From the NCBI RefSeq assembly GCF_030167915.1, contig NZ_JARGNB010000002.1, positions 992,001-1,056,000 on the forward strand: a stretch of DNA of 64,000 nucleotides, given 5' to 3'. The DNA comes from Aquabacterium humicola. GTDB taxonomy: Bacteria; Pseudomonadota; Gammaproteobacteria; Burkholderiales; Burkholderiaceae_C. The notes under the pieces are model-generated. The model ran no database searches and was not told the origin of the DNA. It saw only the letters and a list, made by a program, of their open reading frames with translations. This document shows positions 35,788 through 43,956 of the stretch, in pieces (position 1 is the first letter of the stretch; each line of letters begins with the position of its first letter). Position numbers and translations under genes: made by a program.

Positions 35788-38700
35788 TCAGGCGGCCGTC
35801 GCCGCCGGCGCGGCCGCGGAAACCGCACGCCGCCGCTGCAGCAGCACGTAGAACATCGGGGTGAAGACGAGGCCCGCCAGCGTCACCGCCAGCATGCCGG
35901 CGAAGACCGCGATACCGACCGCCTGGCGCATCTCGGCGCCCGCGCCCGTCGCGAAGACCAGCGGCAGCACGCCCATCACGAAGGCCAGCGAGGTCATCAG
36001 GATCGGCCTCAGCCGCAACCTTGCCGCCTGCACGATGGCCTCCAGCGCGCTGAGGCCCTCGCGCTGCAGCGTGCGCGCGAACTCGATCATCAGGATCGAG
36101 TTCTTCGTCGCCAGCCCGACCAGCACGACGAAGGCGATCTGCGTGAACAGGTTGTTGTCGCCCCGGGCGAGCCACACCCCGCCCAGCGCGCCGAGCACGA
36201 CGGTGGGCATGACGGCGAGCACCGCGAACGGCAGGCTCCAGCTGCCGTAGAGCGCCGCCAGGATCAGGAACGCCAGGCCCACGGCGAGCGGGAAGACGAG
36301 CAGGCCGCTCGAGCCCTCGCGCTGCTGCTGGTAGCTCAGGTCGGTCCATTCGTAGCCGAAACCCGGCGGCAGCTCGCGCGCCAGGATCTCGCGCATCGCA
36401 TCGAGCGCAACCCCCGCGCTGACGCCCGGCGCCGGCCCGCCGGAGAGGTCGGCCGACGCATGGGCGTTGTGGCGGCTGACCGGATCGGGCCCCACCGCCG
36501 GCCGCGTGCTGACGAGCGAAGCGAGCGGCACCATGTCGCCGGTGGTGTTGCGCGTCCACAGCCGCGACAGCGCATCGCCGTCGGCGCGGTAGGCGGCATC
36601 GGCCTGCACGTTGACCTGCCAGGCGCGGCCGAGGTGGTTGAAGTCGTTGACGTAGACCGAGCCCAGGTAGGCCTGCAGCGCTTCGGCCACCGCGGGCAGC
36701 GGCACGCCGAGCGCCTGCGCCTTCTCGCGGTCGATGTCGACGGCGAGCTGCGGCACGTTGGCCTGGTAGCCCGAGTACAGGCCGGCGATGCGCGGGTCCT
36801 GGCCCGCGGCGGCCATCACCTTCTGCAGCGCCTCGTTCAGCGCCTCGGGCCCACGCTGCGCGCGGTCCTGCACCTGCAGCTTGAAGCCGCCGGTCATGCC
36901 GAGGCCCGGCACCGGTGGTGGCGGGAAGATGGCGACGAAGCCTTCGTCGATGGCGCCGAACTTGGTATTGAGCGCACCGGCGATCGCGCCGGCCGCGAGC
37001 GACTTGTCCCGGCGCCGCTCGAACGGATCGAGCATCGCGAACAGCACCGCGGCGCTCGGGCTGTTGACGAAGCCGTTGATCGACAGGCCCGGGAAGGCGA
37101 CGACGCTCTCGACCCCCGGATGCTTCAGCGCGATGCGCGTCATCTCGCGCGTCACCGCCTCGGTGCGGTCGAGCGACGCGCCGGGCGGCAGCTGCACGAT
37201 GCCGACCAGGAAGTACTTGTCCTGCGCCGGCACGAAGCCGGTGGGCATCGCATGGAAGCTCCACGCGGCCCCGGCGACGAGCGCGGCGTACAGCACCAGC
37301 AGGCGCCCCGTGCGGCGCACGCCGGCCCGCGCGAGCAGGCCGTAGCGCGCCGCGGCCGCATCGAAGGCGCGGTTGAAGCCGCCGAGCCAGCGCGCCAGCC
37401 CGCGCGGCGCGCCGTCGTGATGGGCTTGCAGCAGCAGCGCGGCGAGTGCCGGGCTCAAGGTCAGCGAATTCACCGCCGACAGCAGGGTCGAGATGGCGAT
37501 CGTCAGCGCGAACTGCCGGTAGAACTGGCCGGTCAGCCCGCCCATGAACGCGGTGGGCACGAAGACGGCCGCCAGCACCGCGGTGATCGCCAGGATCGGG
37601 CCGGTGACCTCGCGCATCGCGGCGAGTGCCGCGTCGCGCGGCGAACGGCCCGTGCGCAGGTGGCGCTCGACGTTCTCGACGACCACGATCGCGTCGTCGA
37701 CGACGATGCCGATCGACAGCACCAGGCCGAAGAGGCTCAGCGTGTTCAGCGAGAAGCCCAGCAGCTGCATCACGGCCAGCGTGCCGATCAGCGACACCGG
37801 CACCGCGGCGATCGGGATCAGCGACGCGCGCCAGCGCTGCAGGAACAGCAGCACGACGAGCACCACCAGCACCACCGCCTCGCCCAGCGTCTGCAGCACG
37901 TTGGCGATCGAGGCCTTGACGAAGATCGTCGGGTCGTAGGCGACGCGGTGCTCGATGCCGGCGGGGAAGTCCTGCTGCAGCGTGGCCATCGCCGCGCGCA
38001 CGGCCTGCGCCACCTCGATCGCGCTGGCCGACGGGTCCTGCACGATCTGCAGCGCGACGGCCGGCTGGTTGTCGAGCAGGCTGCGCAGCGCGTACTGGCT
38101 GGCGCCGAGCTCGATGCGCGCGACACGCTTCAGCGGCAGCTGCTCGCCCTGCGGCCCGGTGCGCACCACGATGTCGCCGAAGGCCTCGACCGAGCCGAGG
38201 CGGCCGCTCACCGTCAGCGGCAGCTGCTGCGCCGTGCGCACGTCCGGCGGCGCGCCGACCGAGCCGGCCGCCACCTGCATGTTCTGCGCGCGGATCGCAG
38301 CGATCACATCACCGGCGGTGAGCCCGAGCGCGGCCATGCGGTCCGGGTCGAGCCAGACGCGCAGGCTGTAGTCGCCGGCGCCCCACACGGTGACGCGCTG
38401 CACGCCAGGCACGCGCAGCAGCGCATCGCGCACGTTCAGCTGCGCGAAGTTCGACAGGTGCAGCATGTCGTACCGCTCGCCGGGCGAGACCAGGTGCACC
38501 ACCATCAGCATGTCGGGCGCCACGTGCTCGCTGACCACGCCCAGCCGCTGCACCTCGGCAGGCAGCCGCGGCAGCGCCCGGGCGACGCGGTTCTGCACCT
38601 CGGTCTCGGCGCGCGCGGGATCGATGCCCTGCGCGAAGGTCAGCCGCAGGCTGTAGCGGCCGTCGCCGGTCGACTGCGAGCCCATGTACTGCAGGCCGGC

Positions 38701-38922
38701 GAGTCCGGTGAGCTCGGCTTCCAGCGGCGTGGCCACGGTGTCGGCGATGACCTGCGGGTTGGCGCCGGGGTAGGCCGCGCGCACGGTCACCGTCGGCGGC
38801 ATCACGTTCGGGTATTCGGTCAGCGGCAGCCGGCCGAGGCTGGCCAGTCCGGCGAGCAGCATCATCAGCGACAGCACGATCGCGATGATCGGCCGGTCGA
38901 TGAACAGGCGTGCGAACTTCAT
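35788..38922 (-). CDS. HAE1-type RND efflux permease (AcrB/MexF class)
   Basis: A 1044-residue RND permease. It starts with KFARLFIDRPIIAIVLSL, carries the helix-4 pair in LSIGIVVDDAIVVVENVERHL-type sequence (about residues 396-416) and RLPLTEYPNVMPPTV. GGFKLQVQDRA and FVLVGLATKNSILMIEF follow in the second half. These mark the hydrophobic/amphiphilic efflux 1 class, which exports drugs, solvents or biocides. The charged HME motif of copper/silver pumps (CusA) is absent. Yet the operon is preceded by a CueR-type promoter, which is unusual. The AAAGG ribosome site and start match those of the adaptor gene, ten bases away. Confidence 0.93.
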   Translation of the reverse strand: MKFARLFIDRPIIAIVLSLMMLLAGLASLGRLPLTEYPNVMPPTVTVRAAYPGANPQVIADTVATPLEAELTGLAGLQYMGSQSTGDGRYSLRLTFAQGIDPARAETEVQNRVARALPRLPAEVQRLGVVSEHVAPDMLMVVHLVSPGERYDMLHLSNFAQLNVRDALLRVPGVQRVTVWGAGDYSLRVWLDPDRMAALGLTAGDVIAAIRAQNMQVAAGSVGAPPDVRTAQQLPLTVSGRLGSVEAFGDIVVRTGPQGEQLPLKRVARIELGASQYALRSLLDNQPAVALQIVQDPSASAIEVAQAVRAAMATLQQDFPAGIEHRVAYDPTIFVKASIANVLQTLGEAVVLVVLVVLLFLQRWRASLIPIAAVPVSLIGTLAVMQLLGFSLNTLSLFGLVLSIGIVVDDAIVVVENVERHLRTGRSPRDAALAAMREVTGPILAITAVLAAVFVPTAFMGGLTGQFYRQFALTIAISTLLSAVNSLTLSPALAALLLQAHHDGAPRGLARWLGGFNRAFDAAAARYGLLARAGVRRTGRLLVLYAALVAGAAWSFHAMPTGFVPAQDKYFLVGIVQLPPGASLDRTEAVTREMTRIALKHPGVESVVAFPGLSINGFVNSPSAAVLFAMLDPFERRRDKSLAAGAIAGALNTKFGAIDEGFVAIFPPPPVPGLGMTGGFKLQVQDRAQRGPEALNEALQKVMAAAGQDPRIAGLYSGYQANVPQLAVDIDREKAQALGVPLPAVAEALQAYLGSVYVNDFNHLGRAWQVNVQADAAYRADGDALSRLWTRNTTGDMVPLASLVSTRPAVGPDPVSRHNAHASADLSGGPAPGVSAGVALDAMREILARELPPGFGYEWTDLSYQQQREGSSGLLVFPLAVGLAFLILAALYGSWSLPFAVLAVMPTVVLGALGGVWLARGDNNLFTQIAFVVLVGLATKNSILMIEFARTLQREGLSALEAIVQAARLRLRPILMTSLAFVMGVLPLVFATGAGAEMRQAVGIAVFAGMLAVTLAGLVFTPMFYVLLQRRRAVSAAAPAATAA

Positions 38923-38932
38923 GGGGTGCCTT

Positions 38933-40180
38933 TCAGGAGTGGGCCGGCTTCGACGCCGCGCCTGGCGCGGCGGGTTCGGCACGCGCGGCCTGCGCGGCGG
39001 GCGCCGCGGTCATGTCGGTCATCTGCGGCTGCACCGTCATGCCGGGACGGGCGCGCATCTGGCCCGAGACGACGATGCGTTCGCCGGCCTTCAGGCCGGA
39101 CGTCACGATGCGCAGGCCGCCGTGCAGCGCGCCCAGCGTCACGGGGCGGTACTCGACGGCGCCGCCGTCGTCGACGACGAGCACGAAGCGCCGGCCCTGG
39201 TCGGTGCCGACGGCCTTGTCCTGCACCAGCAGCGCCGACGTCGCGTCGCCCGTCGTGAGCTGGGTGCGCACGAACTGGCCGGGCACCAGGTGCGCGCCCG
39301 GCTGGTCGATGCGCGCGCGCAGGCGCAGCGTGCCCGAACCGGGGGCCATCTCGTTGTCGCTGAAATCGACCGGGGCGACCGCGAGCTCCCGGCCGCTGCG
39401 CGCATCGAGCACGCGCGCACGCCAGTCGCCCTTGCCACGACCGGCACCCAGCCGTTCGAGCGTCGACGGGTCGGCGACGTCGAAGTGCACGTGCAGCGGC
39501 GCGGTGGCCACCAGCGTCGCCAGCGGCGGCTGCGCGGCGCCGGCCGCGACGACGTTGCCGGCGGTCACCAGCGCGCGGCCGATGCGGCCGTCGATCGGCG
39601 CCCGCACCACGCTGAACTCGAGGTCCAGCGCCGCCGTGCGCAACGCGGCGTCCGCGGCTTCGGTGCGCGCACGCGACTCGGCGAACGCGGCACGGCGGCG
39701 CTCGAGCTCCTCGGCGGCGATCGCGTTGTCGGCGGCCAGGCGTTGCGCGCGTTCGAACTCGTTGCGGGCGAGCATCTCGCGCGACTGGGCCATGGCCAGG
39801 TCGGCGCGTGCACGCGACACGGCGGCTTCGAAGGGTCGCGGATCGATGCGGAACAGCGGCTGACCCGCGCGCACGCGTTCGCCTTCGGTGAAGAGCACCG
39901 CGTCGACGTGACCGGCCACGCGCGGCCGCAGCTCGACGCGCCGGGAGGCCTCGACGCGGCCCACCTGCGTGACCGGCTGCTCGATCGTGCGCTCGAGCAC
40001 CGGCGCAACCATCACGGCGGGTGCGGCCGGCGCGGCCCTGGCCGGTGCCGCCGACGCCGGCGCGATCGCCGGCTGGCAGGCCACCAGCACCGCTGCGGCG
40101 AGCAGCGAGGCGGCGGCGACGAGACCGACGCGATAGGCCGCGGCGGCGGGCGTCGGGGGAAGATCGTGAGGCGTCGTCAT
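38933..40180 (-). CDS. RND periplasmic adaptor lipoprotein of the HAE1 pump
   Basis: A 415-residue membrane-fusion protein with a lipoprotein signal (AAVLVAC, lipidated Cys at about 35). An HlyD/AcrA core follows: RVAGHVDAVLFTEGERVRAG, a coiled coil (about 105-160), FSVVRAPIDGRIGRALVTAG and a C-terminal barrel ending in VSGQMRARPGMTV. The last 30 residues contain several Met and Ala, otherwise unremarkable. It is first in the operon adaptor-permease-channel and follows the CueR-like promoter at 40215-40245 by 34 bases. An AGGG tract eight bases before the ATG is a weak ribosome site. Confidence 0.92.
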   Translation of the reverse strand: MTTPHDLPPTPAAAAYRVGLVAAASLLAAAVLVACQPAIAPASAAPARAAPAAPAVMVAPVLERTIEQPVTQVGRVEASRRVELRPRVAGHVDAVLFTEGERVRAGQPLFRIDPRPFEAAVSRARADLAMAQSREMLARNEFERAQRLAADNAIAAEELERRRAAFAESRARTEAADAALRTAALDLEFSVVRAPIDGRIGRALVTAGNVVAAGAAQPPLATLVATAPLHVHFDVADPSTLERLGAGRGKGDWRARVLDARSGRELAVAPVDFSDNEMAPGSGTLRLRARIDQPGAHLVPGQFVRTQLTTGDATSALLVQDKAVGTDQGRRFVLVVDDGGAVEYRPVTLGALHGGLRIVTSGLKAGERIVVSGQMRARPGMTVQPQMTDMTAAPAAQAARAEPAAPGAASKPAHS

Positions 40181-40214
40181 GGGGTGCCCTGGGGTGGTTG
40201 GTCGAAGTGGCGCG

Positions 40215-40245
40215 ATGCTCGACATTGCTGCGGTGGCAAGGTCAA
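40215..40245 (-). promoter_or_regulatory. CueR-type promoter/operator of the HAE1 pump operon
   Basis: TTGACC (40240-40245), a 19-base spacer and GAGCAT (40215-40220) on the minus strand. The 21-base dyad at 40222-40242 has ACATTGC and GCAAGGT arms (six of seven pairs). This is the same layout as at cueR and copZ. Confidence 0.68.
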
Positions 40246-40259
40246 GCGCGGCGGTGTGT

Positions 40260-40766
40260 TCAGTGGCCGCGCGTCTTCCACGCGCCGATCGCGGCCGCGA
40301 TGCCGCAAACCAGGTTGGCGGCCACCTGCCAGAACGCGTCGTAGACGAGGGCGTTGCTCAGCCACAGCGCATTGACGAGCGCCAGCGCCCAGCGCAGCGA
40401 GGCCCCGCGCAGGTAGAACATCGCGTAGGTGCCGAGCAGCGAGCCGGCCACGGCGAAGAGGCCGAGGGCGCCGCTCCACAGGATCGTGGCGAGCGCCAGC
40501 GTGACCGCCACGAAGGCCGCGAAGGCCGCGGCCTTCAGCCGGCCGGGGCGGTTCAGCAGCGCGGCGGCGCTGGCCTGGCGTCCGACGCTGAGCGCGTTCA
40601 ACGCGGCGGCCGTCGGTGCGCCGAGCATCAGGCTGTTCAGCGCCCACAGGGCCGACGCCCAGCCCGACGTCCTGAGCAGGCGACCGTCACCCGGTCGGAC
40701 GAGGCCGCTGATGTTCAGCGACAGCGCGGCGATGCCGGTGGCATCGATCAGGTGCATGAGCAGCAT
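40260..40766 (-). CDS. YgjV-family inner-membrane protein
   Basis: A 168-residue polytopic membrane protein with about five or six helices. Features that fit the bacterial inner-membrane YgjV-like family are RTSGWASALWALNSLMLG, the central FVAVTLALATILWSGALGLF, and WLSNALVYDAFWQVAANLVCG. Its function is unknown. It ends just upstream of the pump promoter. A perfect-arm CueR-like dyad lies 55-75 bases before its ATG at 40766, so copper control is likely. A second Met at 40757 is an alternative start. Confidence 0.72.
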   Translation of the reverse strand: MLLMHLIDATGIAALSLNISGLVRPGDGRLLRTSGWASALWALNSLMLGAPTAAALNALSVGRQASAAALLNRPGRLKAAAFAAFVAVTLALATILWSGALGLFAVAGSLLGTYAMFYLRGASLRWALALVNALWLSNALVYDAFWQVAANLVCGIAAAIGAWKTRGH

Positions 40767-40810
40767 GGCGGTGATGACCTGCGGACGGCCAGTGGTTGGC
40801 GAGGCCCTGC

Positions 40811-40841
40811 AGGTTCATCGTTGACCTGACGGGAAGGTCAA
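40811..40841 (-). promoter_or_regulatory. CueR-type promoter/operator of the YgjV-like gene
   Basis: A perfect dyad TTGACCT/AGGTCAA with a seven-base centre spans 40821-40841. On the minus strand TTGACC (40836-40841) is 19 bases from GAACCT (40811-40816). The -10 is the weakest of the four sites. Confidence 0.58.
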
Positions 40842-40952
40842 GGTCCGCATGCGGGACGCCCGCGAGCGACCCGTCCCGCGGCCGCTGCGGCGGGGCGTCA
40901 GCGCGGTCGCTGCCCGCGCGGGACTACGCCCCGCGAGCGCCGGCCGGGCAGG

Positions 40953-41567
40953 TCAATGCCGGTGGACAGATTCCGTGCTGGCCGCGTAGCCACGCGCGCG
41001 GTTGTAGGCCGCCACCTGCTCGTCGGACAGCAGCCCGCGTGTCTTCAGGTGGGCGACGAGGTGGACCGCGCGCAGCTGGCCCTGCAGCGATGCGATGTGA
41101 CGCGTCGCCTCCTGCACCCCGCGTTCGTCGATCGAACGGGTCCGGAACGCCCTGTCCAGCGTCTCTTCCGCGACGATCAGCTGCGCGCCCAGGTGCTGTG
41201 CCTGGACCTTCATCTCGGCGGTGAGGCGTTCGAGCGCGTCGCGCTGCGGCGGCGTGACCTCGAGCTGCTGCGCCAGCTGCAGCACATGCAGCGGTCCGGG
41301 CACGCCGTTCAGCTCGGCCGGCAAGGAGGCGCCCATGCCGCGCCCTTCACGCAGGTCGGCGACCTGCTCGGGCGACAGCGCCTTGATCTCGCGCGACTGC
41401 ATGCCGGCATAGCCGCTTTGTTGGGCCGATGCTGGATGCGCCGCGGCCGGATGTGCCGCAGCCGGATGTGCCGCATGCTGGGCGACGCTGTGGCCCGGCA
41501 TCGCACTCACCACGATGGCGCAGGTGGCCGCGACGGTCGCGGCGGCACGGATGGAGAGCATCTTCAT
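40953..41567 (-). CDS. Spy/CpxP-like periplasmic protein with His-rich N-terminus
   Basis: A 204-residue secreted protein. A signal peptide (residues 1-29) is followed by a low-complexity stretch of HPAAA units (AAHPAAAHPAAAHPASA, residues 32-48). A helical domain with the LTXXQ-like turn of Spy/CpxP proteins follows: LAQQLEVTPPQRDALERLTA and then LLSDEQVAAYN. The relatives are envelope-stress chaperones or metal sensors. The His repeat could bind copper or zinc. It has no strong ribosome site. It is between the YgjV-like gene and the His/Cys-rich protein, within the copper cluster. It ends CHRH-like (ESVHRH). Confidence 0.78.
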   Translation of the reverse strand: MKMLSIRAAATVAATCAIVVSAMPGHSVAQHAAHPAAAHPAAAHPASAQQSGYAGMQSREIKALSPEQVADLREGRGMGASLPAELNGVPGPLHVLQLAQQLEVTPPQRDALERLTAEMKVQAQHLGAQLIVAEETLDRAFRTRSIDERGVQEATRHIASLQGQLRAVHLVAHLKTRGLLSDEQVAAYNRARGYAASTESVHRH

Positions 41568-41767
41568 AGGAAGCAGCTGCGTGTCGGAAAGCCATCCACC
41601 CGGCGGTGGGGACGAGCGCAGCGCAGCGCGCGCTGGCGGAAGGACATGGTCATGGTTCGGGACCCCGTGATTCATCGGTGCGGCGATGCCGCAGCCTGGA
41701 GACGCTCGCGACGACCGCGCAGCGGACGCACGAGCTCCATCGGCCTCTCGGCGGAGGCCGCGCGGAG

Positions 41768-42181
41768 TCAGCGTGATTTCGGTGGACGCTCCGGCCCGTC
41801 CGACTGGAAGGTCGGTGCCGGTGCGCGCAGGCGCGGGAAGGTCGCGGCGCGTCGCGCCGGCGGCTCGGCCACCGCCACCGCCGCGCTCGGCAGCGGCGGC
41901 ACGGCGCAGGATGCGGAACAGGGGGTGTGCTGGCCGGGGCCGGCGGGGTTGTATGCGGGGTCCGCGCCGTCGTCGTGCGCGGGCGCGCGCTGCGTCTCGG
42001 CCAGGCAGGGATGCCCGTGTCCGGTGGCTGGATCAGCGTGCGGCTGGTGACTGTTCGACCCCTGCAGGTCCACGGCGTGCACGTCGCCTGCCGAGACGCG
42101 CGGCATCGTCACGGCCATGGCGCCCTTGAAGGGCAGCAGACAGGCCAGCAGGACCACGAACCACACGCGCAACGCTTTCAC
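41768..42181 (-). CDS. secreted His/Cys-rich small protein, candidate metal binder
   Basis: A 137-residue protein with a signal peptide (RVWFVVLLACLLPFKGAMA). A His-rich region (SNSHQPHADPATGHGHPC) and a Cys pair in TPCSASCAVPP follow. A Pro/Arg-rich tail ends the chain. It recalls CzcI- and CopL-like accessory proteins of metal-resistance operons in layout only; I cannot assign a family. The GTG start at 42181 is the first that gives the signal peptide and has a poor ribosome site. The gene is divergent from copZ. Confidence 0.6.
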   Translation of the reverse strand: MKALRVWFVVLLACLLPFKGAMAVTMPRVSAGDVHAVDLQGSNSHQPHADPATGHGHPCLAETQRAPAHDDGADPAYNPAGPGQHTPCSASCAVPPLPSAAVAVAEPPARRAATFPRLRAPAPTFQSDGPERPPKSR

Positions 42182-42277
42182 GGCGAGCAGCGTAGCAGAG
42201 CGTCCGGCGTGCGCGTTTGGCGCCGGCCGGATGTTGCGCGCGCATCGGGGGCCGCCTTCGGCTCGACGCGCGACCGC

Positions 42278-42308
42278 TTGACCTTGCCACGGCGTCAAGC
42301 CCGAGACT
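42278..42308 (+). promoter_or_regulatory. CueR-type promoter/operator of copZ
   Basis: TTGACC (42278-42283), a 19-base spacer and GAGACT (42303-42308). The spacer holds the dyad arms ACCTTG and CAAG; a second GCTTGAC/GTCAAGC pairing overlaps it. The -10 is identical to that at cueR and is 29 bases before the copZ ATG. Confidence 0.72.
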
Positions 42309-42337
42309 GGGCGCATCCATCCACCAAGGAGCCTGCG

Positions 42338-42598
42338 ATGCTGACCTACCGAGTCGACGACATGACCTGCGGCCATTGCGCCAGCACCATCACCAGCGCC
42401 GTGCGGGCGGTCGACCGCGGGGCCCGCGTGCAGATCGATCTCGCGCAGCACGTCGTCGCCGTCGAGACGACCGAAGCCGATGCCCGCGAGGTGGCCGATG
42501 CCATCACCGAAGCGGGTTACACGCCGGTGGCCATCGAGGCGGCGCCGGCCGGGAATGAGCCCGCGAAGAAGGGCAGCTGCTGCGGCTGCGGCGGGTGA
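42338..42598 (+). CDS. copZ: copper chaperone CopZ-like (HMA domain)
   Basis: An 86-residue heavy-metal-associated protein. The Cu(I) site is MTCGHC (C11, C14). The beta-alpha fold continues to GYTP at about 60-63. A C-terminal tail CCGCGG adds three Cys (81, 82, 84), a potential second metal or thiol site. AAGGAG lies six bases before the ATG. It is monocistronic under its own CueR-type promoter. The usual partner, a copper P-type ATPase (copA), is not in the window, so the chaperone may deliver copper to an ATPase encoded elsewhere or act as a buffer. Confidence 0.9.
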   Translation: MLTYRVDDMTCGHCASTITSAVRAVDRGARVQIDLAQHVVAVETTEADAREVADAITEAGYTPVAIEAAPAGNEPAKKGSCCGCGG

Positions 42599-42645
42599 CG
42601 CTGCGCCAGCCCGGTGTTGATGCGGGCGGCCACCGCCCCTGCGGA

Positions 42646-43956
42646 TCAACGGCCGGCGGCGAACAGCACGCGCGCCTCGAGGCCCGGGCCGTTCTCCGGC
42701 GCCCGCAGCTCGAGCCGCGCGCCGTGGCGGCGGGCGGCCTCGGCGGCGATGGCCAGGCCCAGGCCGCTACCGGGCGCAGCGCCCTCGCCGCGATGGAAGC
42801 GCTCCAGCATGCGCTCGCGCAGGCCGGGGTCGATGCCGGGCCCGTGATCGCGCACCGAGAGCGCGACACCGCCGGGCCCGCCCGAGATGGTGACGACGAT
42901 GCCGGTGCCCGCCGGCGCGTGCTTCAGGGCGTTGCCCACCAGGTTGTCCAGCAGTGATCGGATCGCGCGCGGGTCGGCGTCGATCCAGTGTTCGCCGCGG
43001 CTGTCGAGCGCCAACTCCATGCGCCGCACCGCGGCCTGTGCCGCCAGGTCGACCAGGCAGTCGCGTGCCAGCTGCACCAGTTCCACGCGCGTGCGCCGCT
43101 GCATGGACGAGGATTCGATGCGCGCCAGCTCGAGCAACTGCTCCACCAGGCGCTGAAGGCGTTCGATGCCGCCCCGCAGCTGCGTCATCGCCGCCTCGCG
43201 TTGCTGCGCATCGGCCGCGTGCGCGACGTTGTCGGCCTGCACGCGCACGGCGGCCAGCGGCGTGCGCAGCTCGTGGGCGGCGTCGGCGATGAACTGCCGG
43301 TGCAGCGTCAGGCTCGCCTGCAGGCGCTCCAGCAGCGCATTCAGCGTCGTCAACGCGCCTTGCAGTTCACCCGGCGCCTGCGGCAGTTCGATCGGCGCCA
43401 GCGACTGGGCGTCGCGGCGGGTGAGCTCCTCGCCCAGGTCGCGCAGCGGCGCCAGCGAGCGCCGCACCGTCACGACGATCAGCAGCGACAGCGCCGCCAG
43501 GCCGGCGAGGGCGGGCGCGAGGATCTCGAGCCCGGCCTCGCGGGCCAGCTCCTGGCGCAGCGACAGCGGCTGCGCGACCTGGATCACGCGGCCACCGCTG
43601 CGCAGCGTGAAGACGCGCAGCGTCACGGCGTCGGGCTGGCTGCCGCTGTCCATGCGGGAAAAGCCCGGCGGCGCATCGAAGCGCAGCTCGAGCTCCGGGC
43701 TGGAGCGGTACAGCAGCCGTCCCGTGTCGTCCCAGGCGACGACGGCCAGGTGCATGGCGGGGTCTTCCTGCGACGCCATGCCCGCGCGGGCGAAATCGTG
43801 GTCGACCAGCGTGCGGGCGACCTGCTCGAGCTGGTAGTCCAGCAGGTCCCGCACCTGGCGCCCGACCCACCACCAGGCGGTCAGCCCGAGCACCGCGCTG
43901 AGGCCCAGGCTGCCCAGCAGCAGCCGCCACTTGATGCGCGACTCGATCGAGCGCAT
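42646..43956 (-). CDS. QseC-like sensor histidine kinase
   Basis: A 436-residue membrane kinase. Transmembrane helices occur at about 9-31 and 145-165, and a periplasmic domain of about 110 residues lies between them. A HAMP region, HisKA (ADAAHELRTPLAA) and HATPase (NLVGNALKHAP; DHGPGIDPGL; GSGLGLAIAAEA) follow. The periplasmic domain has no Cys/His-rich copper motif of the CusS type; it looks like the QseC/PmrB/TctE group. The ATG overlaps the regulator stop (TGATG). It shares an operon with the regulator and, upstream, a small secreted Lys-rich protein. Cations, pH or metals are possible signals. Confidence 0.9.
   Translation of the reverse strand: MRSIESRIKWRLLLGSLGLSAVLGLTAWWWVGRQVRDLLDYQLEQVARTLVDHDFARAGMASQEDPAMHLAVVAWDDTGRLLYRSSPELELRFDAPPGFSRMDSGSQPDAVTLRVFTLRSGGRVIQVAQPLSLRQELAREAGLEILAPALAGLAALSLLIVVTVRRSLAPLRDLGEELTRRDAQSLAPIELPQAPGELQGALTTLNALLERLQASLTLHRQFIADAAHELRTPLAAVRVQADNVAHAADAQQREAAMTQLRGGIERLQRLVEQLLELARIESSSMQRRTRVELVQLARDCLVDLAAQAAVRRMELALDSRGEHWIDADPRAIRSLLDNLVGNALKHAPAGTGIVVTISGGPGGVALSVRDHGPGIDPGLRERMLERFHRGEGAAPGSGLGLAIAAEAARRHGARLELRAPENGPGLEARVLFAAGR

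Noticed and set aside
35788-38922. Copper/silver pump CusA
   Set aside because: The helix-4 motif and general sequence are of HAE1 type; the HME charged pattern and Met ladder are not seen.
36460-39258. A 932-residue plus-strand frame opposite the HAE1 permease
   Set aside because: It is a His/Gln/Arg-rich shadow of the permease without any family feature.
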